A stretch of DNA of 64,000 bases. Source: DASTFP01 sp963816855. GTDB taxonomy: Bacteria > Verrucomicrobiota > Verrucomicrobiia > Chthoniobacterales > Terrimicrobiaceae. Of this stretch, positions 17,669 through 27,200 are shown piece after piece. The notes under the pieces are model-generated. The model was not told where the DNA came from. It saw nothing but the letters and a program-made list of their open reading frames with translations, and did no database searches. The stretch lies in the NCBI GenBank assembly GCA_963816855.1, contig CAWFMA010000038.1, positions 62,001-126,000 on the forward strand, in the 5' to 3' direction. The position numbers and the translations under genes were made by a program. Position 1 is the first letter of the stretch. Every line of letters starts with the position of its first letter.

Positions 17669-17787
17669 TCAAGTTTCGCGAATCACTTGGGCAGGCATCT
17701 TGTCATCACGCATGGCGACGAAGGTGCAATGACGCAGGTGCCCGGCGTCCGTCCATTCGACGAAGGCGACCTGGCAGACGAACTTCG
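17669..17787 (-). pseudogene. ATP-dependent DNA ligase C-terminal relic (copy C)
   Basis: The minus strand encodes KFVCQVAFVEWTDAGHLRHC, then TFVAMRDDKMPAQVIRET and a TGA at 17669. This is the terminal 35-40 residues of LigD-type ATP-dependent DNA ligases (OB-fold end: 'F.EWT..G.LRH..F.G.R.DK.P.EV..E'). The rest of the ligase is absent upstream. LigD ligases repair double-strand breaks by end joining. The piece has a proper stop codon, so it probably represents the original gene end from which copies A and B derive. Confidence 0.65.
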
Positions 17788-18166
17788 GTTTGACTCACCG
17801 GCATTGATCCATTTTCTCAGCGATTAACGATTCTCCCCACCGCGAGGCGCTTTTCTCAGGCAGATTCTTGAAGGGACAGTGAGCGGTTTGGAGCGCCCTG
17901 AGTGCTGGGAAGAATTCACCCCGAATTCGAGGGACAAATCCGTTCTTCACTTTCGCAACGAAGTTGAATTCCTTGTTCTTATAAAAGCCTACGAGCTTTA
18001 ACGTCCTCCAATATCAGCTAAAGCCTCCTTGCATTCTATGTGCCGAACTACCTATTTCTTTCCAGACGCGCCGTTTTTTCCTCGGCAAACGCTGTTTGAC
18101 TATTCTCGCGCGGTTTTTGTCGATCACACTGCAATTTAGACTATACTATATGACGGCGTTTTGGCT
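17788..18166. other. Gene-free stretch with a possible promoter for the S9 peptidase gene
   Basis: No gene is visible. A TATACT hexamer at 18142-18147, preceded by TTGTCG at 18117-18122 (19 nt spacer, longer than usual), could be a weak promoter about 20 nt before the ATG at 18167. Confidence 0.3.
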
Positions 18167-20065
18167 ATGACTACCGCCCCTTACGGCTCGTGGAGGTCGC
18201 CCATAACCGCCGATCTAATCGTCGGGGATACGGTTGCCTTGCCTGAGGCTTGGCTCGATGGAGATGACGTTTACTGGTGTGAAGGGCGTCCGAAGGAAGG
18301 CGGCCGTTTCGTGGTGGTAAAGTATGGCGTCCACGGGCCTGCGGAAGACGTGACGCCTCCCTCCTTCAATGCGCGCACCAGGGTCCATGAATACGGCGGA
18401 GCGGCAGTGCTGGTCCGAGAAGGGACAGTTTACTTCGCCAATTTTAGCGATCAGAAACTGTATCGCCAATCTTTGGGCGAATCGCCGCAACCCATTGGCC
18501 AAACGGCGCAATGCCGTTATGCCGATGCCGTATTCGACGGCGCCCACCGGCGGCTGATCCTGGTACGGGAAGATCATCGGGTCAGCGACAGCCAGCCAAC
18601 CAACACGGTTGCCGCCGTGGCAATCGACGGTTCCAGCGAGATCGTGCTCGTGGAAGGAAACGACTTCTACTCCAATCCGCGGCTAAGTCCCGATGGCCGT
18701 AAACTAGCATGGCTCACATGGAACCATCCGCACATGCCATGGATGAGCACGGAATTGTGGGTGGGCGAATTGGACCAAGCCGGGCAGATTGTGAGCCGTA
18801 AGAAAATTGCCGGCTCGCAAACTGAATCCCTCTTTCAGCCGGAGTGGTCGCCGGAGGGCGTCCTGCACTTCGTCTCCGATCGCACAGGCTGGTGGAACCT
18901 ATATCGGGAAAGGTCTGGTCGGATTGAGGCGCTCTTTCCCAAGGAGGCAGAATTCGGCCAGCCGCTGTGGAACCTGGGTGCCTCTACGTATGCATTTGCG
19001 GACGACGGTCGTATTGTGTGCACCTACCGCGAAAGTGGAAAGACCCGGATCACTGTCCTGGATAGCGCTGGAAGCCAGTGCGAGTTGGATCTCCCATTTA
19101 CCGAGGTTTCGAATCTCCGGTGCGCCAAGAAGAGCATCCTGTTGCGCGGCGGCGGGCCGAACAAACAGGCCTGCATTGCCCGCATAACTCTGGAACCACT
19201 CCAGTGTGAAGTGCTGCGGAAAGCTTCGACTATCGCCGAAAACGCGGAGCTGCGCGTATGCTTCTCCAAACCCTCGCTGATTGAATTTCCCACCGCCAAC
19301 GGCAAGACCGCTTTCCTCTGGTATTATCCCCCGCGTAATCCCGCCTTTGCCGCTCCCTCCGACGAGTTACCCCCATTGCTCGTCAAGTCCCACGGCGGGC
19401 CGACCGCGGCCGCTTCTGGCACGCTGGATCTGCAGGTTCAATTCTGGACCAGCCGCGGCTTTGCGGTAGCGGATGTCGACTATGGCGGCAGTAGCGGCTA
19501 CGGCCGGGAGTATCGCGAACGGCTGCACATGCAGTGGGGCGTTGTGGATGTGGAGGATTGCACGAACGCCGCCAAATATCTGGCGGAAAAGAATCTGGCC
19601 GATCCTGCGCGCGCCGCCATTACTGGCGGGAGCTCCGGCGGCTATACCACGCTGTGCGCCCTGACTTTCGGCGATTACTTCAAAATCGGCGCGAGTCATT
19701 ATGGCGTGGGCGATCTGGAAGCGCTCGCCACCGATACACATAAGTTCGAGTCGCACTATCTGGACTGGTTGGTTGGCAAATATCCGGAGGAGCGCCAAAC
19801 TTACATCGATCGTTCACCCATTCATGCCACCGATCGACTGAAGGTGCCGGTGATCCTCTTCCAAGGAGAAGAAGATAGGGTCGTGCCACCAAACCAGTCC
19901 GAACTTATCGCAGCGTCGATCCGAGCGAAGGGGCTTCCGCTCGGCTACCTCCTCTTCGCCAAAGAACAGCACGGTTTTCGGATCGCGGAAAACATCAAGC
20001 GCGCCCTCGAAGCCGAGCTCTACTTCTATTCCTCGCTTTTGGTGCGTGGAGGTCTCCGGTTCTAA
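18167..20065 (+). CDS. Prolyl-oligopeptidase family serine peptidase (S9, acylaminoacyl-peptidase-like)
   Basis: The start is placed at ATG 18167 (MTTAPYGSWRSPI) rather than the TTG two codons earlier. The 632 aa protein has an N-terminal beta-propeller of about 370 residues (repeats such as SPDGRKLAWLTWNHP and WSPEGVLHFVSDRTG) and a C-terminal alpha/beta-hydrolase domain. The catalytic Ser is in TGGSSGGYT, the Asp in GEEDRVVPP and the His in KEQHGF. HGGPT forms the oxyanion region. Such enzymes remove peptides or acylated residues from short peptides. There is no signal peptide, so it is cytoplasmic. It is intact. No operon partners are close. Confidence 0.92.
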   Translation: MTTAPYGSWRSPITADLIVGDTVALPEAWLDGDDVYWCEGRPKEGGRFVVVKYGVHGPAEDVTPPSFNARTRVHEYGGAAVLVREGTVYFANFSDQKLYRQSLGESPQPIGQTAQCRYADAVFDGAHRRLILVREDHRVSDSQPTNTVAAVAIDGSSEIVLVEGNDFYSNPRLSPDGRKLAWLTWNHPHMPWMSTELWVGELDQAGQIVSRKKIAGSQTESLFQPEWSPEGVLHFVSDRTGWWNLYRERSGRIEALFPKEAEFGQPLWNLGASTYAFADDGRIVCTYRESGKTRITVLDSAGSQCELDLPFTEVSNLRCAKKSILLRGGGPNKQACIARITLEPLQCEVLRKASTIAENAELRVCFSKPSLIEFPTANGKTAFLWYYPPRNPAFAAPSDELPPLLVKSHGGPTAAASGTLDLQVQFWTSRGFAVADVDYGGSSGYGREYRERLHMQWGVVDVEDCTNAAKYLAEKNLADPARAAITGGSSGGYTTLCALTFGDYFKIGASHYGVGDLEALATDTHKFESHYLDWLVGKYPEERQTYIDRSPIHATDRLKVPVILFQGEEDRVVPPNQSELIAASIRAKGLPLGYLLFAKEQHGFRIAENIKRALEAELYFYSSLLVRGGLRF

Positions 20066-20254
20066 CGCCAGCCAGGTCTCTGCTAGGAGAAGCGACCCGC
20101 TCGGCGCCCACCTTCGCTTCAGTTTCGCTGCAGAAAGTCAAAGCTGCGCGACCGACTTTAATGGCGGTATCCCTAACCCTTTTTCAGCCCTTCTTGGTCG
20201 AACTTGGCTCGCTGACCTTCGGCCCGGACGCTGCTGCTAGACGCAGCTGCTCCT

Positions 20255-20480
20255 TCAAAGCTTTGTCACAACTTCCTTGAGGCACGCCCGCTCTTCCGTC
20301 GCGTCCTTTTCGGCGGCGAGCTCGGCGAGCTGGGCCGCGTCCTGTTCCTGACGGAAGCGCTGGTAGGCTGCGTCGGCTTTCGCCATGCGTTCACGCTGGA
20401 GTTCGATGTGTGATTTGGTGACTTCGCCAGCCTGAAGGCTGGTGGCTGCAAGCCCAAACGAGGACGAGGTATTTCTTCAT
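20255..20480 (-). pseudogene. Small exported helical protein, frameshift in the signal peptide
   Basis: ATG 20480 starts MKKYLVLV, a basic N-terminus plus hydrophobic run. A one-base indel near 20455 is needed to continue as FGLAATSLQAGEVTKSHIEL, RERMAKADAAYQRFRQEQDA and a final EERACLKEVVTKL with a stop at 20255. The joined protein of about 74 aa has a signal peptide (cleavage near LQA/GE) and a highly charged, Ala-rich helix, probably a periplasmic coiled coil. Without the shift, the ATG frame stops early. Function unknown. Confidence 0.5.
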
Positions 20481-21133
20481 TCTTGGTGGATTTGGCAGGA
20501 TGATTTGGTTGCAGTAGATAAACTAATATAGCTAAGAGTCGCGTGACAATGACAATTGTTGCGACATCTTCTAGGAATTTGGCCTTTTTTACGTCGTGGG
20601 TGCTATGGTACGCAATCGGGTCAGTGGCATCTGCAGCATACCCTGAGACGTCTATTCGCCTATCGGCGACAGGGATGTCACTAGGGCTAGTGATCGAAAT
20701 GTCACCAGAGGCCGATGACTGCGCTGCCACCATGGGCCTAGTGACACTGATGTCACTAGGAGTCGCCGCAGGCTGGCAATTGTCCGGCGATTCCGTCGAA
20801 GCCCTGCATCAATTCTGCTTCATCCCCTAAAAGACGGAGCGTGAAATTGCCTGACGGGCTTTTCTCCACCTGGAGTTCAGGTACAATTCAGAGCGCAAAT
20901 TGATCAGGAACCAGGAACGAAAAAACAAGCCGGGGACCTCGGCAAGGGAGTCTCCGGAAAATCACGTTCCAGAAGAAGCTCGCGCTGGACGAGAAAACCC
21001 CCGCCGGAGCTGAGGGCATTCACCAAGGTCACGATGCGGCTACACGACTGTTCACGGACATCGGAGAGGAAATGCTCAAACTTGCCTCAAACGCGCGTGA
21101 TCCTCGAGGGGAGATGAAGCGGGCATCAAGCCT
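20481..21133. other. Gene-free stretch with TGTCACTAGG palindromes
   Basis: No gene is supported. Two palindromes occur: TCACTAG-GG-CTAGTGA at 20678-20693 and CCTAGTGACA-CTGA-TGTCACTAGG at 20737-20760. The decamer TGTCACTAGG lies at 20676-20685 and again at 20751-20760, inverted at 20737-20746, with a weaker TGTCACCAG near 20700. Confidence 0.5.
20676..20760. repeat. Cluster of TGTCACTAGG direct and inverted repeats
   Basis: The decamer occurs twice direct (20676, 20751) and once inverted (20737-20746), giving a perfect 10 bp stem with a CTGA loop. The 75 bp spacing of direct copies and their palindromic form suggest a protein-binding site or a small mobile-repeat relic. No T-tract follows, so a terminator is unlikely. 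Confidence 0.55.
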
Positions 21134-22879
21134 ATGAAACCGCGCCCCATTGCATTCGGCGCGAGACCGCTCTTTCGTCCAAGGCTCCTCGAGATCTTCA
21201 AGCATCCTTACGCGCGGAGCGATCTTTTAGCGGACATCATGGCGGGCACCACCGTCGGCCTCATCGCTCTTCCTCTGGCTCTCGCCCTTGGTATTGCCAG
21301 CATCCCCGCTGACACGCCGACGCACGCATTACCCTCCGCCGGCGCTCGGGCTGTTCACGGCGATTTTTGCCGGTTTGGTGATTTCCAGCCTTGGTGGAAG
21401 CCGCATACAGATCGGCGGTCCGACGGCGGCCTTCATTCCGATCGTTCTGTTGACTATCGAGAAATACGGCTACTCCGGCCTGATCCTGGCTACGGTGATG
21501 GCCGGAGGACTTCTTATTGCCATGGGATTTGCGCGCATGGGCAACCTCATCAAATTCATTCCTTGGCCGGTCACGAGCGGTTTTACCACCGGCATCGCGG
21601 TTTCCATCATGGCGACGCAGGCGGTTGATTTTCTTGGAATCCACGCCGAATCGGCGCCGCCCCGCGAGTTTTTCCATAAGCTGCAATGGATTTGGGAAAA
21701 CCTCTCGCGGTGCCATCCCGTATCGCTGGGACTGGCTCTTGCCTGTGTCTTGTTCATCGGCTTCTGGCCGAGACTCGGCATCAAACGTGTTCCCGGGTCG
21801 ATTGTAGCCATGCTGGTTGCGGCGGGGGCAGTGGCGCTCTTCGGTCCGCAACAGAAACTGGGTCTGGAGACCATCGGCTCGAAGTTCGGGCCTGGCGCCA
21901 TCCCGCTCGGGTTGCCGCCGTTTCAAATGCCCGACATCAGCCTGGAACGAATTCGGTCTCTGATGAACCAGCGACGACAATCGCGCTGCTTGGAGCCATC
22001 GAGTCCCTGCTTTCCGCGGTAGTGGCGGATGGGCTTTCGGGCGACCGGCACGACAGCAACACGGAACTTGTCGCGCAGGGGGTCGCCAACATCGTCTGCC
22101 CGCTCTTTGGCGGGCTTCCCGCCACCGGAGCCATCGCCCGCACGTCTGCCAATGCCAACAATGGCGGACGAACTCCAATTGCCGAAATCGTCCATAGCCT
22201 CACGCTGCTCCTCGTGGTGCTGGTCTTTGCCCGGCATGCCGTTTACATACCTGTCGCGGCGATGTCCGCAGTCCTTGTAATGGTGGCGTTCCGAATGGGT
22301 GAGTGGCACGAGTTCCGCCGTCTCAATCTGATGCCGCGCAGCGACGCACTGGTCCTCTTGACGACCTTTGTTCTCACGGTAATTTTCGATCTCGTGGTGG
22401 CGGTTGAAGTGGGCATGGTGCTTGCCGCAGTCTTGTTCATCCACCGGGTTTCGGAGACCACGGAAGTGTCGCTGGTAACCGACGAGGACGCGCTCGAATC
22501 CCCTGAGCAAATCGCCCAGGGAAAGAAGATTCCCGACGGGGTCCTCGTTTATCGAATCTTTGGCCCGTTCCTCTTTGGCGCGGCGGAGAAAATGGAGGAC
22601 GCCTTGCAACGAATCGGCAAGCTGCCGCGCGTGCTCATTTTGCGCCTGCACCTGGTTAGCGCGATGGATGCCACGGCACTGAATGCCCTGGAGAGCATTG
22701 TCGAGCGCATGCAGCGTGCCGGCGGTACCGTGATTTTGAGCGGACTGCACCGCCAGCCGCTCGACATGCTCCGCAAAGCCGGCTTTGTCGAAGTCATCGG
22801 CCGCAAGAATTTCTGCGCAACGTTCGATGATGCCCTGGTCCGCGCGAACCAGGCGCTCGTGGGAACCGGTGACTCCTGA
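21134..22879 (+). pseudogene. SulP-family anion transporter with STAS domain, two frameshifts
   Basis: ATG 21134 starts MKPRPIAFGARPLFRP, then the first transmembrane helices (LADIMAGTTVGLIALPLALA). A shift near 21325 moves the frame to HYPPPALGLFTAIFAG, with the family motif GGPTAAFIPIV, ten or so membrane segments, and then a second shift near 21968. The third frame carries ATTIALLGAIESLLSAVVAD, ARTSANANNGGRTPIAEIVH, further helices and a C-terminal STAS domain (about 110 aa, LRLHLVSAMDATALNALESI). SulP proteins carry sulfate, bicarbonate or other anions across the inner membrane. Joined, it is about 580 aa, the normal length. Both breaks are single indels and could be assembly errors. Confidence 0.85.
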
Positions 22880-22943
22880 GGAATCGCGTCCGTCAAAACG
22901 AGCGCGGGAACAACCGCGGAAGAAAAATTGCGCGTTCAGCTCG

Positions 22944-24146
22944 TCACCGGTCGAATCGAAACAAGCGTGCATCCGCGTTGGAACGCCCGATCAGGGCGTC
23001 ACGGACAATTTCCGAGGCGATCAGGCTGTAAGTGATCCCGTTCCCTCCAAACCCGAGAACAAAATAGCAGCGCGGCATCTGCGGGACCTGGCCGATATAA
23101 GCGAGACCATCTTTCGTTTCCCCAAACGTTCCCGCCCATCGGTAGGCGACTTCGAGCTCAATCGCGGGGAACATCTCACGGAAACGGCTGGCCAGCCGAT
23201 CACTCCGCTTTCCAACGAGATTGTCGCGACGCGTCGGGTTGCGGAACGAATCGTCCTCGCCTCCTACCAGAGCGCGGCAATCGTTGGTCGTTCGAAGATA
23301 GAGATAAGGCCTCGCGGTTTCCCAAATGAGGCATCGTTTCCACCAGCCGGGAAATTCTGCCAGCGGCTCGCTGGCGAGAGCATAAGTGCTCTTGAGTCGC
23401 ACCACACGTTTCGGCAGGAACTCCTGGGCTTCGTATCCCGTGGCAAAAACCACGTGCCCCGCGGAGACGATGCAGCCTCGATCCGTTCGCAATCGCAGCC
23501 GCTCGGCTCCGGCGTCGTAGTCGGTCACCGAAGTCCGGTCGAAGACGCGTGCCCCGCTTTTGACGGCTTGCGCCAGCAAGGCGTGATTGAGCCGATGACA
23601 ATCGAGCTCGGCCGCCTGCGGCGAAACGAGGGCGGCTGGCCGCGAAAACGAGAATCGTGCGCTTACCTCGCCCTCATCCCAGTAGTCGACTTCGATCCCA
23701 GCCGCCTTGCGCGCCCGATGTTCTTCCCGCAACTTTGACGCGTCGGAATCGCTGCTCGCCAAATAGACACTCTTTCTGCGCTGAAAAACGCATTCGACGT
23801 TCACCTTGGACACTAGACGCTCGATGGAATCGATGCTGTCGTGACAAAGTCGATACACTCGCTGCGCATCTTCCCGGCCGTACTTGCGGGTCAAGTAACA
23901 GAGGGACGTATCAAGCTCGTATTGAAGGAGCGCGGTGCTGGCGCTTGTGCTGCCTGTTCCAACGTCGCGCTTGTCGAGGACGACGACATCGAGTCCTGCG
24001 GCCGTCAAAGCCTCGGCGGCGAATGCTCCGGTGATTCCACCGCCCAGAACGGCCACGTCGCACCTCGCATTGTTCTTCAGAGAAGGATAGACACTCAGCA
24101 AACCGTTCTTTAGCGGCCAGAACGGCTGGGGAGAAACGAGGTCCAT
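22944..24146 (-). CDS. FAD-dependent oxidoreductase (DAO family)
   Basis: The 400 aa protein starts MDLVSPQPFWPLKNG and has the FAD-binding Rossmann motif VLGGGITGAFAAEA near residue 33 with LDKRD at the end of strand 2. It continues with a DAO-type substrate domain and the C-terminal GFGGNGITYSLIA loop that closes on the flavin. Such enzymes oxidise an amine, amino acid or glycerol-type substrate to an imine or keto product using FAD. RWAGTFGETKDGLAYIGQVP matches the substrate-proximal segment seen in related oxidases. Substrate not determined. It is convergent with the SulP gene and 120 bp downstream of the AAA protein gene, with which it may share a transcript. Confidence 0.88.
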   Translation of the reverse strand: MDLVSPQPFWPLKNGLLSVYPSLKNNARCDVAVLGGGITGAFAAEALTAAGLDVVVLDKRDVGTGSTSASTALLQYELDTSLCYLTRKYGREDAQRVYRLCHDSIDSIERLVSKVNVECVFQRRKSVYLASSDSDASKLREEHRARKAAGIEVDYWDEGEVSARFSFSRPAALVSPQAAELDCHRLNHALLAQAVKSGARVFDRTSVTDYDAGAERLRLRTDRGCIVSAGHVVFATGYEAQEFLPKRVVRLKSTYALASEPLAEFPGWWKRCLIWETARPYLYLRTTNDCRALVGGEDDSFRNPTRRDNLVGKRSDRLASRFREMFPAIELEVAYRWAGTFGETKDGLAYIGQVPQMPRCYFVLGFGGNGITYSLIASEIVRDALIGRSNADARLFRFDR

Positions 24147-24267
24147 GGGGGGAGTATGGCAACCACAGAGACATTCTCAATTGCCGAAGAGCCGAAGGCG
24201 ACTCTTCCATCGGTAAACGCCCGACTTTCAATCGCATTCGAAGGGCCCGGGGGCGCTTACTGACTTT

Positions 24268-27200
24268 TTACTGGAACCGAACCTCGATCATCGAGAAATC
24301 GTCATCGAGGCGAGTCGACCCGCGTAGCCGATAAACGTGAGCCAGGAGTTCATCCATAAGGCTTCCGGTCCGATGGCCCAGAGCCGCCAGAAGACCGACG
24401 CAATCATCAAGGCTCCAGACGGACCTTCCGTCGCGGAAGATTTCGAAGACGCCGTCACTGAAGACAATGAGACGTGTTCCAGGAGCCATTCGGCAGGACT
24501 GAGCTGGGAAATTCTGACCGCGAAGCACTCCCATCATCATTCCAGAGGAAGGCAGAAGCAACGGATCTGACTCGCCGGGGAGCAACGCGACGGAAGGCGG
24601 ATGACCGCCTCCCGCCCAAGTCAGCTCGCGATTCGGGCAATTATAGACGCCATACCAAATAGTGAAGAATCTTTGGCCATGTTGTTCGCCCTGAAAAGCA
24701 TCATTGAGCTTGGCGAGCACCTGATCGGGCCGCTTCATGTCCGCGCCGAGCACCGCGCCCGCGCGGATCACGTTGGCGACGGTGACCGAGAGCAAGGCGG
24801 CATCGAGACCGTGCCCGGTGACGTCGACGAGGTAGATGGCGAGATGATGCTCGTCCACCCAATGGTAGCCCAGGGTATCGCCGCCGAGGGTTGACGCGGG
24901 GAGATAGCGCCAATCGACGGACACCAACCCTTCGAGGGGTGGCGGAATGCAATCGCGCACATATTTGATGCCGGCGGCGAATTCCGCGCGCATGCGCTCG
25001 TCGCCCAGGTTCTTGAGCAGCGCCGCCGCATCGACCAGGTCGGGGGTTTCCAGCCCTTCGTTGAAAAGGCTGTGGATCGCACCGAGGAAACCATACGCTT
25101 CCTCATGGCGGCCTTGCTTTTGCCAAAGCCTGGCGAGACTGGTGGCGGCACGCAGTTCCCACGCCTTACTCTGTTGGCGGCGAGCTGTATCGATGGCGCG
25201 ACGAAAACATTCTTCGGCGAGCGTTTGATCGCCGGATTCCGCCAGAACCAATTCTCCCTTGAGCCGGTAGAGCTCCGCTTCCTGAAATCGCTCATCGTTC
25301 TTCTCCACGAGCGTCAGGGCTTCTTTCAAGGCCGAACCGGCTTCCGCGAGCCGGCCCGACTGCAGGTAACCGCCCGCCAACATACTCAAATAGTAGGGAA
25401 CGGCCAATTCCGCGCCGGTGCTTCGATAGGTTTCCAAGCCCTGCTGGAGTTGTCGAATGCCTCGCTCGAGTTGACCTTGCAAGAGCAAGCCGGCGCCTGA
25501 GTAAAGCGTGCCCGAGGCGTGCCAAAAAGCAAACCCCTGTTCCGAGGCGATCCGCACTTGCTCGTCGGCGGCAAGCCGCGTCTGCATTCCCAGCCGGCAA
25601 TGCTGATGAAGCCAACCCGTATGGTGCAATGCGTATTCAAGACTGAAGGGCTGTTTGATGAAACGCGCGAGCTCGACGGCCTCCGCGTTGACGCGAAGCG
25701 CCTGGTCCGGGTATCCAAGCTGCCAGAGAGCGAGCGCCAGATAGCAGCGGTGGGTGACGCCGGCGTCCTCGCCGAGAAGATCCGACCAGAACGCGGTGCG
25801 CGCCCGGTCGTCGAACTCCGCAATGGCCCGCGCGCAATAGGCGCGCGCCTCCTCAAAATCGCCCCGATAGAGCCGCGTCAGGCCCTTGAGAAAGAGAGCT
25901 TCCATGAGGATCCCCGGATCAGCGAGCCGCTCGCCAAAGGCCATCGCCTCATCGGCCAACTCGCTGCAAACGTGGAAATCGCCCCGCACGATATGAAAAG
26001 CAAAATTTCCCCACATCATCGCGAAAAGCTGCGTGGTTTGGCCGACGCGCTCGCACAGTTCGCGGGCGCGATGGAAAACGGGGCCGACTTCAGGCGCCGC
26101 GTAGCCTCGCGAGGCGATATAAGCCGTTCCCAACGGTACGAGAAACTCCAGTTCGCGAAGATCCCTTTCGGGCGAGGCCTCCAAGGTTTCAAGCAACTTC
26201 AATCCTTTGAGCAGGTGACCGCTCGCCTCCACGTGCGCAAAGTGGTTCCGCGACCTGAGGCCAGCCTTCAAATGATATCCGATCGCTTTCTCGATGAGAC
26301 CGGCTTCGGCGAAGTGCTCGGCCAGACGTTCCGGCTGCGCCTCCGCCAACTGACTGAACCGCTCCTCGATAATTTCGGCGATCCGCTGATGAAATCGGCG
26401 ACGATCCATTTCGCCGATGGCATTGTGGAGCGCTTCCTCTATCAGCGCATGCTTGAATGAATAAACGCACACGGGAGGCTCGCCTTCGACGTAAAGGATG
26501 CCGGCCGACACCAGAGTCGCCAGCTCCGCCTGCAGCGCTGCTTCGCCGATACCGGCCATCGCCGCCAGCAAGCTATAATCAAATTCGCGGCCGAGGGTCG
26601 CGGCCAGTTGAACCACCTCTCGATTGCTCGACATTCGATCGAGCCGGGATAGAATGAGTTCCTGCAACGTCTGCGGCAGTTCTCTCGAGCGAGCCACGGA
26701 CCCGACGCCTGGGACGTCCGTAGCTTCGAACATTGCCGATTCCCGGGCCATGCGGGTGAACTCGTCGACCAGGAGGGGAACGCCGGCGGTGCGATGATAG
26801 ATTTGCCCGATCAACGATTCCGGCAACGTGTCGCACGCGTCCCTTCGTATCCACTCGGCCACCTGCCGACGCGTCAGCCGGCTGAGCCCCAGACTTGTCT
26901 GATGGGCCAACGCCGGCCAGGGCGTTTTAAATTCCGGCCTGAAGGTGAGAATGGTCAGGATACCTTCGTGCGGGCCCTCGTCGATAAACTGGCTGAGGAA
27001 TTCCAGGCTCGACGCGTCGATCCAATGCACATCCTCGATGACGAAAAGCACGCAGCGCTTTCGGGAGTTGGCGCGCAACCAGAGGCGCAGCGCGCGAAAA
27101 GACTCTTCGCGCTCGCGAGCCGGGGTAAGGCCGGTAACCGAATATCGTTCGTCCGCCGGCAGCAAAAGCATCTTCGCAAATAGGGCCACCAACTCCGCTT

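Noticed and set aside
20543..20830. A 95-codon plus-strand frame with hydrophobic start
   Set aside because: Its sequence is created by the TGTCACTAGG palindromes and has no start context.
21923..22972. A 349-codon open frame on the minus strand
   Set aside because: Opposite the SulP gene, whose membrane helices and STAS domain are clear.
25519..26460. A 313-codon open frame on the plus strand
   Set aside because: Antisense to the TPR part of the AAA-TPR-SpoIIE gene; high GC leaves shadows open.
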